Below, one piece after another: positions 41,637 to 50,219 of a stretch of 64,000 bases of DNA. Within the stretch, counting starts at the first letter, position 1; each line of letters begins with the position of its first letter. Origin of the DNA: an uncultured Peptococcaceae bacterium (lineage in GTDB: Bacteria > Bacillota > Peptococcia > Peptococcales > Peptococcaceae); the NCBI GenBank assembly GCA_910585405.1, contig CAJUDO010000008.1, positions 1 to 64,000 of the forward strand, in the 5' to 3' direction. Position numbers and translations under genes: made by a program. Under the pieces are notes generated by a model, which was not told the origin of the DNA, ran no database searches, and worked only from the letters and a program-made list of their open reading frames with translations.

Positions 41637-43475
41637 TTAGCTTAGCTGGAACATACCGTGATAAAGTTGATAGTATTTTCCTTTTTGCGCCAGCAGACTC
41701 TGGTGATTGCCTTGTTCAATAATTTGACCGTGTTCCAATACCAGTATTTGGTCAGCATTGCGCACGGTAGAGAGCCGATGGGCAATGATAAATACGGTGC
41801 GTCCCTGCATTAGCTGGTCCATTCCCTGTTCTATGAGCGTTTCTGTGCGCGTGTCAATAGAACTGGTGGCTTCATCCAAAATTAGCACAGTGGGATTGGC
41901 TACTGCAGCGCGGGCGATAGCCAGTAACTGACGTTGGCCCTGACTCAAATTGCTGCCGTCAGCGGTGAGCATTGTGTGATACCCCTCAGGCAAATGTTGG
42001 ATGAAAGAATGGGCATTAGACAAACATGCTGCATGTATGACTTCTTCATCTGTAGCATCTAGGCGGCCATAACGAATGTTATCCAATACTGTGCCAGTAA
42101 ATAAATGGGTGTCCTGAAGTACCATAGACAAAGTGCCGCGTAAATCTTCTTTGCGAATCTGATTGATATCAATTCCGTCATAGGTAATGACGCCGCTAGA
42201 TAAATCGAAAAAGCGATTGATTAAACTGGTGATGCTAGTTTTCCCAGCGCCGGTGGAACCCACCAGAGCAATTTTCTGTCCCTGCGCTGCGTGAAATGTA
42301 ATATCATGCAGCACTGGTTTATCCGGTGTGTAGTGAAAAAATACGTGTTCAAAAGAAAGATTTCCTTGCAAAGGAATTTGTTTGATCGTGCCATTTTTCT
42401 GAGGAAACTGCCACATGGGAGGCTTTTGGCTGCGATCTAAAGTCACTTGACCGAGATTGGCCTCCGGTAGTTCATCCATCAATTGGAAAATACGTTCCGC
42501 TCCCGCCAACGCGTTCAGCAGGGCATTAAATTGTTGGGAAATCTGCGTGATGGGATGGGAAAATGAACGCGTATATTGTAAAAATGCTGCTACAGTTCCC
42601 AAATCCAAGCGACCAAGAATTGCCATGATACTCCCGAATATCGCGGTGACAGCGTAATTAATGTAGGAGAGATTTCCCATGGTGGGCATCAGTATATTAG
42701 CAAAGGTATGGGCACTGGTAGAAGCATGGCACAGGTTGTTATTCAATTGGTCAAAACGCGTTTTGGCCCGTTCCTCATAGCAAAATACTTTGACCACCTT
42801 TTGTCCTTCTATCATTTCCTCGATATAACCATTCATAGCGCCGATAGCTTGTTGCTGTTTCTGAAAATACATACCACTTTTGCTGCCAATTGTACGCACA
42901 GCAAAAATCATTACGGCTACCATCAACAGTACCAGTAAAGTCAGCAAGGGGCTGAGAATCATCATCATCGTGAATACGCCCACGACAGTGACAAAGGAAG
43001 AGATAAATTGGGAAAGGCTCTGGCTTAATAGATCCCGCAACGTGTCAGTATCACTGGTAAAACGGCTCATCAGTTCACCGTGAGTGTGGCTGTCGAAAAA
43101 ACCAATAGGCAGTGATTGCATTTTATCAAATAATTCGGTGCGGATTTGAAATAAGGTGCTGGTGGAAATCACTAACATGATGCGGCTGTAGGCAAAAGTT
43201 GCAATAGTTCCTGAGAGATAAATGACAGCCATGACGGACAGCATAAAAATGAAATCAGACAAATCGGGATTTTGCTGACCAACGAAAGGCAAAATATAGT
43301 TATTAATCAACGGTTTGAGAAAATAGGTGCCAGCAATGGAGGCACCTGCGCTGATAAGAATACAGAGCACAGATACACATAAATGCAGACGATAACCCTT
43401 CATATAGCTGAAAATGCGCCATATGGTCTGTTTGATATGTTGGGGTTTTCTGATTCTTTTTGGTGGTTTCGGCAT
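41637..43475 (-). CDS. ABC multidrug-type exporter, second half-transporter
   Basis: A 612-residue half-transporter: six-helix exporter-type membrane domain (residues ~20-330) and an ATPase domain (~370-612). Walker A GSTGAGKTS and Walker B VLILDEATSSID with catalytic Glu are normal; the signature reads LSQGQ rather than LSGGQ. ATG 43475 starts 1 nt after the partner's stop. With the partner's Asp-type Walker B this gives a heterodimer with one degenerate ATP site, as in TM287/288 and LmrCD. The substrate is unknown: drugs, lipids or peptides. Confidence 0.88.
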   Translation of the reverse strand: MPKPPKRIRKPQHIKQTIWRIFSYMKGYRLHLCVSVLCILISAGASIAGTYFLKPLINNYILPFVGQQNPDLSDFIFMLSVMAVIYLSGTIATFAYSRIMLVISTSTLFQIRTELFDKMQSLPIGFFDSHTHGELMSRFTSDTDTLRDLLSQSLSQFISSFVTVVGVFTMMMILSPLLTLLVLLMVAVMIFAVRTIGSKSGMYFQKQQQAIGAMNGYIEEMIEGQKVVKVFCYEERAKTRFDQLNNNLCHASTSAHTFANILMPTMGNLSYINYAVTAIFGSIMAILGRLDLGTVAAFLQYTRSFSHPITQISQQFNALLNALAGAERIFQLMDELPEANLGQVTLDRSQKPPMWQFPQKNGTIKQIPLQGNLSFEHVFFHYTPDKPVLHDITFHAAQGQKIALVGSTGAGKTSITSLINRFFDLSSGVITYDGIDINQIRKEDLRGTLSMVLQDTHLFTGTVLDNIRYGRLDATDEEVIHAACLSNAHSFIQHLPEGYHTMLTADGSNLSQGQRQLLAIARAAVANPTVLILDEATSSIDTRTETLIEQGMDQLMQGRTVFIIAHRLSTVRNADQILVLEHGQIIEQGNHQSLLAQKGKYYQLYHGMFQLS

Positions 43476-43476
43476 G

Positions 43477-45204
43477 TCACAGGGCTCCTTTCTGCTGAGA
43501 ATCATATACTTCTTGATAGATTGCATTATGTTTCAATAATTCCTCATGGGTTCCAATTGCATTGATGGTGCCGTTTTCCATAACAATGATGCAATCCGCA
43601 TCCTGCACGGAGCTGACCCGTTGGGCAATAATAATCGTGGTGGTATCCGCCAGATCGCGGCGAAAAGATTGACGGATGCGACTATCGGTAGCAGTATCGA
43701 CAGCGCTGGTACTGTCATCTAAAATAATAATTTTAGGATGCTTTAAAAGAGCGCGGGCGATACAAAGCCGTTGTTTTTGTCCGCCGGATAAATTGCCGCC
43801 GCCTTGGCTCAAATCCGTGTCATAGCCTTGTGGAAAGGCCATGATAAAGTCGTGGGCCTGTGCCGCCTGACATGCGGTAATCAATTCTTCTTCGGAGGCG
43901 TTGGGATTGCCCCAACGCAGGTTTTCCTTAATGGTGCCGGAGAAGAGGATATTTTTTTGTAATACCACAGCTACATTCTCATGCAGTGTATGCAGCTTGT
44001 AGTCCTGCACATTGCGTCCGCCAACGAATACTTCGCCGGAGCTGGCATCATAAAGACGGGGAATGAGCTGCACCAATGTTGTTTTCGAGGATCCTGTACC
44101 GCCCAAAATTCCTACCGTCTGTCCGGAAGCGATGGAGAGATTGATATCATGTAATACAGGGGCAGCGGCTTCTTCATTGTAAAAAAAGGATACATTGCGA
44201 AATTCAATGGAGCCATCCTGCAGTTGCGGATCATCAGATGCAGCGGAATCAGTTAAATCCAACGGTTCGTCAAACACTTCGCAGATGCGCCGTGCTGAAG
44301 CACGGGACATGATCAGCATAATAAAAATCATGGAAATCATCATGAGAGACATGAGAATTTGTGAAATATAGCTGATAAAACTGAGCAGCTCGCCGGTCAG
44401 CATATCACTGGCAATAATCAGGTTGCCGCCAAACCAGGCTACTGCGATCATGCAGCTGTACATTACCAATTGCATGATGGGCGCATTCCACAAGAGGATT
44501 TTCTCAGCGCGCAGCTGCGTATCCCGCAGCTGATCCGCGGCCTGGCGAAAAGCTTCTTTTTCATGGTCTTCCCGCACAAAGGCCTTTACCAAATGAATGG
44601 CAGAGAGATTCTCTTGTACTCGCGCGTTAAGTTGATCGTATTTGGTCAACATAATTTGAAAGCGCGGATAGGCGCGGGAACCGATGAAATATAGGGCAAC
44701 GCCTAGGAACGGAACAGCTACCAGGAAAATTTTAGCTAAAGTGGCATTGATATATACAGCCATCAACGTAGCGCAGATAAGCATCATAGGTGCACGCACG
44801 GCAGTGCGAATCATCATCATGAATGCCATTTGCGTATTGTTTACATCAGTGGTTAAACGGGTGATTAAAGAGGCTGTTGTAAAATGGTCAATATTGCGGA
44901 AAGAGAATTCCTGCACCTTATAAAATAATTTTTGCCGAATTCCTTTCGAGAGTCCGGCGCCTGCTACAGCGGCAAAGCGGCCGGCCAATACGCCGGCAGT
45001 AAGGGATACCAGCGCCATGGCAATCATCAGAAGACCCATGCGGGTGACATAACGCACATCACCATTTTGGATTCCCACATCAATAATTTTAGCCATTATC
45101 CAAGGCATAAGGATTTCCATAAACACTTCAATCAAAATAACAGAAGGGGCCAGAAGGGCATATTTTTTGTACCGTCCCAAACAGGACAGAAGATGATTCA
45201 GCAT
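43477..45204 (-). CDS. ABC multidrug-type exporter, first half-transporter
   Basis: A 575-residue half-transporter with an N-terminal six-helix domain and a C-terminal ATPase. Walker A is GGTGSSKTT, signature LSGGQKQRLCIARAL, and Walker B IIILDDSTSAVD has Asp where the catalytic Glu is expected. This marks the subunit carrying the degenerate site in heterodimeric exporters. ATG 45204 follows AAGGAGTG; the long upstream in-frame extension runs through the promoter and is not used. It is divergent from birA. Confidence 0.88.
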   Translation of the reverse strand: MLNHLLSCLGRYKKYALLAPSVILIEVFMEILMPWIMAKIIDVGIQNGDVRYVTRMGLLMIAMALVSLTAGVLAGRFAAVAGAGLSKGIRQKLFYKVQEFSFRNIDHFTTASLITRLTTDVNNTQMAFMMMIRTAVRAPMMLICATLMAVYINATLAKIFLVAVPFLGVALYFIGSRAYPRFQIMLTKYDQLNARVQENLSAIHLVKAFVREDHEKEAFRQAADQLRDTQLRAEKILLWNAPIMQLVMYSCMIAVAWFGGNLIIASDMLTGELLSFISYISQILMSLMMISMIFIMLIMSRASARRICEVFDEPLDLTDSAASDDPQLQDGSIEFRNVSFFYNEEAAAPVLHDINLSIASGQTVGILGGTGSSKTTLVQLIPRLYDASSGEVFVGGRNVQDYKLHTLHENVAVVLQKNILFSGTIKENLRWGNPNASEEELITACQAAQAHDFIMAFPQGYDTDLSQGGGNLSGGQKQRLCIARALLKHPKIIILDDSTSAVDTATDSRIRQSFRRDLADTTTIIIAQRVSSVQDADCIIVMENGTINAIGTHEELLKHNAIYQEVYDSQQKGAL

Positions 45205-45250
45205 AACGTCACTCCTTGACAAATAAATAGCATCATATACAACTATATGT

Positions 45251-45279
45251 ATTATACCGTTTGACGTACTGTCCTGCAA
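45251..45279 (-). promoter_or_regulatory. sigma-A promoter of the ABC exporter operon
   Basis: On the minus strand TTGCAG and a perfect TATAAT are 17 nt apart, about 45 nt before the first ATG. Confidence 0.75.
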
Positions 45280-45419
45280 GAAAATCTGGCAGCAGCAAAA
45301 AGTTTTAAGAGTGCCGGTGGAACTTTTGCTCACTTTTCTACAGAATTTTTTCACAGCAGATGCAATAATTGTGGTACAATAAATAAAAAACGAGAATGCC
45401 GTAAAAAGGAGGTAATGAG

Positions 45420-46424
45420 ATGACAACAAGAGAAATCATTCTACAGACATTGCGGAGTACAGATGATTTTGTATCAGGGGAGCTATTGAGTCAACAATGT
45501 GAAATTTCCCGCGCAGCTGTGTGGAAGCAGATTCAAAAATTACAAAGCGAAGGCTATGAGATAGAAAGTCAACATAGAGTAGGATATAGATTGGTAAATG
45601 GAGAAGATATTTTAAACCAGGAGGCAATCAGCCGTGGACTGCCGTATGGATTTTTAGGGAAAAAAGAGCAAATTTTTTGTTATGAGGAAATTGATTCCAC
45701 TAATTTGGAAGCGCGGCGTTTAATTTTGCAAGGGTATGGACAGGGCACTGTTATTGTAGCGAAACATCAAACAGCGGGGCGCGGCAGACTGGGGCGGCAT
45801 TGGGAATCGCCGGCAGGCACGGGGATTTGGTTTTCTGTCATTCTGGAGCCTAAAGTTGATTTGCAGCGAACCAGTCAGTATTCCTTTGTAATCGCGGTGG
45901 CAGTGGCGCAGGGAATCCGCGCCGCCACAGGATTGCCTGCGCAGGTGAAGTGGCCCAACGATATTCTGATTGGCGGAAAAAAGGTGTGTGGAATTTTGCT
46001 GGAGCTAGTGGCGGAAATGCGGCAGGTGCATCAGCTAATCATCGGCATCGGGATTAATGCCAATCAGGTACAGCAGGATTTTCCCGAAGAAATGCAGATG
46101 AAAGCGACATCCCTTGCTATGGAAAAGGGACAGTCTGTACGGCGCACAAAGGTATTATGCGCTGTATTGCAGGCTATAGAGGAAAACTATGACCTTTTGG
46201 AAGAGAAAGGGTTTGACGCTATTCGCGAAAAATGGATGGAATTATCCTGTGTAATTGGCAGAGAAGTTCAGGTTATTCATCAGGACAAATCGATACTAAA
46301 CGGTATAGCAGTGGGACTGGCAAACGACGGTGCGCTTCAGGTGAAAACAAAACAGGGCATGGAGCTGGTTACAGTGGGAGATGTGTCGCTAAGAGCCGCT
46401 GACGGAAGCTACTTTTTAGTATAA
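45420..46424 (+). CDS. birA: bifunctional biotin-protein ligase / biotin operon repressor BirA
   Basis: 334 residues. An N-terminal helix-turn-helix domain (residues ~1-62, LLSQQCEISRAAVWKQIQKL) is followed by the ligase core: TAGRGRLGRHWESPAGTG near residue ~118, then KWPNDILIGGKKVCGILLE, and a small C-terminal SH3-like domain. It attaches biotin to carboxylase carrier proteins and, with the DNA-binding domain, can repress biotin genes. AAAGGAGG precedes the ATG. No biotin genes or BirA operator were seen nearby. Confidence 0.95.
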   Translation: MTTREIILQTLRSTDDFVSGELLSQQCEISRAAVWKQIQKLQSEGYEIESQHRVGYRLVNGEDILNQEAISRGLPYGFLGKKEQIFCYEEIDSTNLEARRLILQGYGQGTVIVAKHQTAGRGRLGRHWESPAGTGIWFSVILEPKVDLQRTSQYSFVIAVAVAQGIRAATGLPAQVKWPNDILIGGKKVCGILLELVAEMRQVHQLIIGIGINANQVQQDFPEEMQMKATSLAMEKGQSVRRTKVLCAVLQAIEENYDLLEEKGFDAIREKWMELSCVIGREVQVIHQDKSILNGIAVGLANDGALQVKTKQGMELVTVGDVSLRAADGSYFLV

Positions 46425-46565
46425 ATATAAAAAATTTGGAGAAACTATTGCAAGCTCATCATGAAGGGAAGCAGTCTGCCGGAAAGTATAAAAAGTACTG
46501 TTCAAATATAAAAATTTGCTGTATAATTAACATTAAGATATTGAATAAATAAGGTGATGAGCAGT

Positions 46566-46778
46566 ATGGCAAACATATTTATAAAAAGAGAAACCTGTCC
46601 AACCTGTAATGGGGAAAAAACGATTCTTTGCTGTAGTTGCACCGCAGATGAAGAGTGCCACACAATTGTATGCCCATCCTGTAATGGAGCGGGGGAAATG
46701 GTAAGCTATAATACACCGGCGATTGTAGCGGCGATTTGTGTTGTGGCAGCGGTAGTTATTGCACTGATCGTATTATAG
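46566..46778 (+). CDS. small cysteine-rich membrane-anchored protein
   Basis: A 70-residue protein. Residues ~9-45 contain CPTCNG, CCSC and CPSCNGAG, i.e. the repeats of the DnaJ zinc-finger domain, without a J domain. Residues ~50-70 are a single C-terminal membrane helix. ATG 46566 is chosen, 7 nt after AAGGTGA; in-frame GTG 46554 and ATG 46557 lie in that site. It is a short version of the following gene, 36 nt away. Function unknown; a thiol/zinc-based membrane chaperone or scaffold is speculation. Confidence 0.75.
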   Translation: MANIFIKRETCPTCNGEKTILCCSCTADEECHTIVCPSCNGAGEMVSYNTPAIVAAICVVAAVVIALIVL

Positions 46779-46814
46779 CGGCGGAATAAGATATACGGCA
46801 GTAGGAGGTGTAGG

Positions 46815-47423
46815 ATGAACCAACTCATAAAACGGATGGCAAATATAAAAAAGGAATGTCCTACGTGTACCGGTGTAGGAACAATCGGTTGTAAATGTAA
46901 TGAGAATGATGAGGTCACCTGTCCAAATTGTGAGGGGAAAGGTGTGGTATCTCGCCGGGTAACGACGTCACAAAAAGTTGAGATGCCCTGCGACTCTCCT
47001 CAATGCCAAAAAGGAAAAGTACCGTGCGGTGTATGCAATGGCACAGGCGTCACATTGCAGGATACTCCTTGTTCAGCTTGTCATGGCAGTGGTAAATTGG
47101 ATTGTCCTGTTTGCGGTGGTCTGGGCCGTGTGGAACGGGTAAAGCAGGAATCTTGGATTGCGCATGATACCTGCCATATATGCAACGGACGCGGTGTGGT
47201 GGAATGTTATCTTTGTCATGGTACAAAAATCCGTGTTTGTCCTGATTGTAAAGGCAAGGGCACTGTGCTGAATACAGGAAAAATAGCGGCGATTTGTATT
47301 TTAGTTGTACTGCTTCTGGCTATGCCTGCATTATTTATTGCAGTGGCAGGGATTAGTTTGGGCGGATGTGTTTTTATGCTACAGAAAGAGCGAAGAATGG
47401 CTCAGGAAAATGAGGCAGAGTGA
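46815..47423 (+). CDS. cysteine-rich DnaJ-zinc-finger-like membrane protein
   Basis: 202 residues. From residue ~15 to ~155 there are about ten CxxC pairs, several in the form CxxCxGxG (CPTCTGVG, CPNCEGKG, CGVCNGTG, CSACHGSG, CPVCGGLG, CHICNGRG, CPDCKGKG). No J domain and no peptide-binding domain of DnaJ are present. Residues ~157-190 are hydrophobic, one or two membrane helices, with a short charged tail. AGGAGGTG precedes the ATG. It is probably cotranscribed with the small paralogue upstream and ends at a terminator. Function unknown. Confidence 0.8.
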   Translation: MNQLIKRMANIKKECPTCTGVGTIGCKCNENDEVTCPNCEGKGVVSRRVTTSQKVEMPCDSPQCQKGKVPCGVCNGTGVTLQDTPCSACHGSGKLDCPVCGGLGRVERVKQESWIAHDTCHICNGRGVVECYLCHGTKIRVCPDCKGKGTVLNTGKIAAICILVVLLLAMPALFIAVAGISLGGCVFMLQKERRMAQENEAE

Positions 47424-47455
47424 GTGTAGTTGAAAATAGACATGTAGTTGTTTTG

Positions 47456-47490
47456 GGCGAAGTGTTGAGGAGACACTTCGTCATTTTTTG
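47456..47490 (+). terminator. rho-independent terminator of the cysteine-rich pair
   Basis: CGAAGTGT pairs with ACACTTCG around a 7-nt loop, followed within two bases by a run of six Ts. Confidence 0.8.
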
Positions 47491-47647
47491 TATTTATGCA
47501 GGTTGCGGCACAGCGACTAACAAAAAATATATAAAGTGTTACTTTACCTGCAGAGTATCGGTTTTTATTCTGATAAAGGTGCAACTGCGGAATGATATTC
47601 ATAAAAAAATAATTGTGCGTCTTATTTAACTTTTCACTGGAAAATAG

Positions 47648-47676
47648 TTGACCTAATTAAACACAACGTGTAAAAT
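47648..47676 (+). promoter_or_regulatory. sigma-A promoter of pckA
   Basis: TTGACC and TAAAAT are 17 nt apart, with about 70 nt to the ATG. Confidence 0.75.
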
Positions 47677-47751
47677 ATAAGTACCTGAATGTATATAAAT
47701 ATAAAGCAAAAAAGATTTTAATAGATTAACAAATTAGAAGAGAGGCGCGTT

Positions 47752-49344
47752 ATGGAAGACACAAAAATTAGAAAAGAGCTGGATCAAATCGGACTGAAAA
47801 ATCTAGGGGAAATCAAACACAATTTGACCCCTGCATTGCTGGTGGAAGAGGCCTTAGCTAATGGCGAAGGGGTATTCACAGATACTGGTGCATTTCGAGT
47901 TGTAACCGGAAAGTTTACCGGGCGTTCTCCGAAGGACCGTTTCATTGTACGGCGTAGAAGCATTGAAAAACAAATTGCCTGGGGCGATGTCAACATGCCT
48001 ATCGAAGCAGACGTATTTGAACGGCTGTATGATAAGGTTATGGCGTATCTGGAAGGTAAAAAAGTTTATGTGTTTGATGGATTAGCTGGTGCGGATGTGC
48101 AGTATCAGATGCAGGCGCGTATCGTCAATGAATATGCTCATCAGAATTTGTTTATGCATCAGTTGTTAGTACGTCCCAGCAAAGAAAAAATCGGCTGCTA
48201 TGTGCCGGAACTGCACATGGTTTGCGCACCTGGATTTAAGTGTGATCCTGAAATAGATGGTGTAAATTCTGACGCTGCAATTATTTTGGATTTAGAGAAA
48301 CGTCTCATTCTCATTGTGGGCAGCAGCTACTGCGGAGAGATGAAAAAAGCAATTTTTTCGTCTATGAATTATTTCCTGCCTCAGCGTAATGTATTGTCTA
48401 TGCACTGCTCTGCCAATATGGACCCGGAAAGCGGTAATGTGGCATTGTTCTTTGGTTTATCCGGCACAGGCAAAACAACTTTGTCCGCCGATCCGGCCCG
48501 TAAACTTATCGGTGATGATGAACACGGCTGGTCTAATAGCGGGGTATTCAACATTGAAGGCGGTTGCTATGCCAAAGCGATTCGCTTGAATAGAGAACAG
48601 GAACCGGAAATTTTTGATGCAATTAAATTTGGTTCTGTAGTGGAAAACGTAGAGTTTTTCCCGAACAGCCGTAAAGTAGATTTTTATGACGGGAATTTGA
48701 CAGAAAATACTCGTGCAGCTTATCCGATAGAATATATTCCCAATGCGCAGTTGAATGGTCGCGGCGGGATTCCAAAAACAGTTATTTTCCTGACAGCTGA
48801 CGCTTTTGGCGTATTACCGCCTATTGCGAAATTGAATACCTTACAGGCAATGTACCATCTGCTTAGCGGCTATACCAGCAAATTGGCAGGTACCGAGCGG
48901 GGCGTAACAGAACCGCAGGCAACCTTTTCTACATGCTTTGGCGAACCGTTCTTGCCATTAGATCCTATGGTATATGCAAAAATGTTGGCTGAAAAAATTG
49001 AGAAATATAATGTAAATGTATATTTGTTAAATACAGGCTGGGTAGGCGGTCCGTATGGTATTGGCAATCGGATTAAGCTGTCCTACACCAGAACACTGGT
49101 AAGTGCTGCACTGAATGGCGATCTGGAAAATGTAGAATTTGAACAGCATCCTGTATTCAAAGTATTTATGCCGAAAAGTTGTCCTGGCATTGATGCGGAA
49201 ATTTTGAACCCGATGAATTTGTGGTTTGACAAAGATGCTTATATGAAACAGGCAAAAATGTTGGGTCAAAAATTTATTGACAATTTTGCCCGCTTTGAAT
49301 CAGCGCCGAATTTTGTAGTGCAGGCAGGTCCTGTTGTGGATTGA
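47752..49344 (+). CDS. pckA: phosphoenolpyruvate carboxykinase (ATP)
   Basis: 530 residues, ATP-type. The P-loop GLSGTGKTTLS is at residues ~234-244, the GDDEHGWSNSGVFNIEGGCY block follows, and the substrate motif GRSPKDRF lies near residue 60. It interconverts oxaloacetate and PEP; in anaerobes it often works in the carboxylating, ATP-forming direction. AGAGAGG lies before the ATG. It is monocistronic with its own promoter and terminator. Confidence 0.97.
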   Translation: MEDTKIRKELDQIGLKNLGEIKHNLTPALLVEEALANGEGVFTDTGAFRVVTGKFTGRSPKDRFIVRRRSIEKQIAWGDVNMPIEADVFERLYDKVMAYLEGKKVYVFDGLAGADVQYQMQARIVNEYAHQNLFMHQLLVRPSKEKIGCYVPELHMVCAPGFKCDPEIDGVNSDAAIILDLEKRLILIVGSSYCGEMKKAIFSSMNYFLPQRNVLSMHCSANMDPESGNVALFFGLSGTGKTTLSADPARKLIGDDEHGWSNSGVFNIEGGCYAKAIRLNREQEPEIFDAIKFGSVVENVEFFPNSRKVDFYDGNLTENTRAAYPIEYIPNAQLNGRGGIPKTVIFLTADAFGVLPPIAKLNTLQAMYHLLSGYTSKLAGTERGVTEPQATFSTCFGEPFLPLDPMVYAKMLAEKIEKYNVNVYLLNTGWVGGPYGIGNRIKLSYTRTLVSAALNGDLENVEFEQHPVFKVFMPKSCPGIDAEILNPMNLWFDKDAYMKQAKMLGQKFIDNFARFESAPNFVVQAGPVVD

Positions 49345-49660
49345 GTATAAAAACACAATAAAATTTAAAGAACGCAAAACCTCTGTTGCAATTCTTTGCA
49401 GCGGAGGTTTTTATGCTTTAGCGCATATTTACATCGTACTTTTTGGTTCTGATTTTATAGAAATAAAAAAATGTGACAAAAATTTTTTTAGGCATAAAGT
49501 GGAAAAGGTTTGTAAATACTATAGACGGTATAAAAATCCGATATACTGAAATACTCAAAAAATAAAAAGAAACGCTGTTGTAATGTTCTCAATTCCCAGC
49601 ACATGGCGGGATTAATTTTGAAAAACAGGTTATTCTAAAAGAGAAGGAAGTGTGAGCAAA
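49345..49660. other. intergenic region after pckA
   Basis: The terminator 49376-49412 is followed by ~250 nt of AT-rich sequence. No gene is supported. TATAAA at ~49530 and the small ORF at 49661 suggest a promoter, but no well-spaced -35 box was found. Confidence 0.5.
49376..49412 (+). terminator. rho-independent terminator of pckA
   Basis: AAAACCTC-x-GTTGCAA pairs with TTGCAG-xx-GAGGTTTT and runs into Ts; the stem has small interruptions. Confidence 0.75.
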
Positions 49661-49828
49661 ATGATTCGTTGTCCTTACTGTCATAGCACGACAGTGGGCC
49701 GTGTAGGTACCAACCAATTTTATTGTTGGAGCTGCTATTATGAATTTGCAGTGCATAAACAGGGAATTCAGTGTTTCCGCATTGTAGAGGATGGTTCGCT
49801 GGATGAAGTGAAAGAAGTCACTTTTTAG
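49661..49828 (+). CDS. small zinc-ribbon protein
   Basis: A 55-residue protein with two Cys pairs, CPYC (residue 4) and CWSC (residue 22), spaced as in a zinc ribbon, then a short beta-type C-terminus. AAGGAAGTG lies upstream of the ATG. It is too small for a known enzymatic role and no family was recognised. A second tiny ORF with a strong ribosome-binding site begins 19 nt later, so the two look like a micro-operon ending at 50059. Confidence 0.7.
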   Translation: MIRCPYCHSTTVGRVGTNQFYCWSCYYEFAVHKQGIQCFRIVEDGSLDEVKEVTF

Positions 49829-49847
49829 AGAATAGGAGGAAACAGAT

Positions 49848-49937
49848 ATGGATGTCAATAGAAGAAAACTGCGCCATATGGTAAAATCAGCCGGCCGTAA
49901 GGCGGAACATCTATGGGACCGGTTGATGGGGAGATAA
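49848..49937 (+). CDS. very small basic protein
   Basis: A 29-residue ORF (MDVNRRKLRHMVKSAG, then RKAEHLWDRLMGR) with an excellent ribosome-binding site AGGAGG, 8 nt before the ATG. It is strongly basic and could form one amphipathic helix. It lies between the zinc-ribbon gene and a strong terminator. Translation is likely from the site quality; function is unknown. Confidence 0.5.
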   Translation: MDVNRRKLRHMVKSAGRKAEHLWDRLMGR

Positions 49938-50021
49938 AAACTGTTTTGTAATGTAACTGAAAAAAACTGCCAAGGGATCAGCGCATTAGGCAGGGGCTCA
50001 TATGGAGTAAGCGAAGTGTTC

Positions 50022-50059
50022 ATAAAAACCGGCGCGGTTTATGTCGCGCCGGTTTTTAT
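50022..50059. terminator. strong terminator, convergent side of ylbJ
   Basis: AAAAACCGGCGCG pairs with CGCGCCGGTTTTT around a 7-8-nt loop. It ends the two small genes on the plus strand and can also act on the minus strand, ~160 nt after ylbJ. Confidence 0.9.
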
Positions 50060-50219
50060 GGTTTTCTCTTTTTTGCTAAGATGAACCAAGAACGAAAATG
50101 TTACAGTTATTTTCTGTTTGCAATAACTTTTTTTCTGTCAATAGAATTTTTTGAATCTTTGAGAAAGGAGAATGCATTTGTCGTGATGACTGTAATATTG
50201 TGAGAGCACTATAAGATTT

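Larger units (their letters stand above)
47424..47751. other. intergenic region upstream of pckA
   Basis: It contains the terminator at 47456 and the pckA promoter at 47648. Between them is AT-rich sequence with no gene that can be supported. Confidence 0.6.

Noticed and set aside
49334..49549. 71-codon plus-strand ORF at the end of pckA
   Set aside because: Starts inside pckA, runs through the pckA terminator and lacks a start signal.
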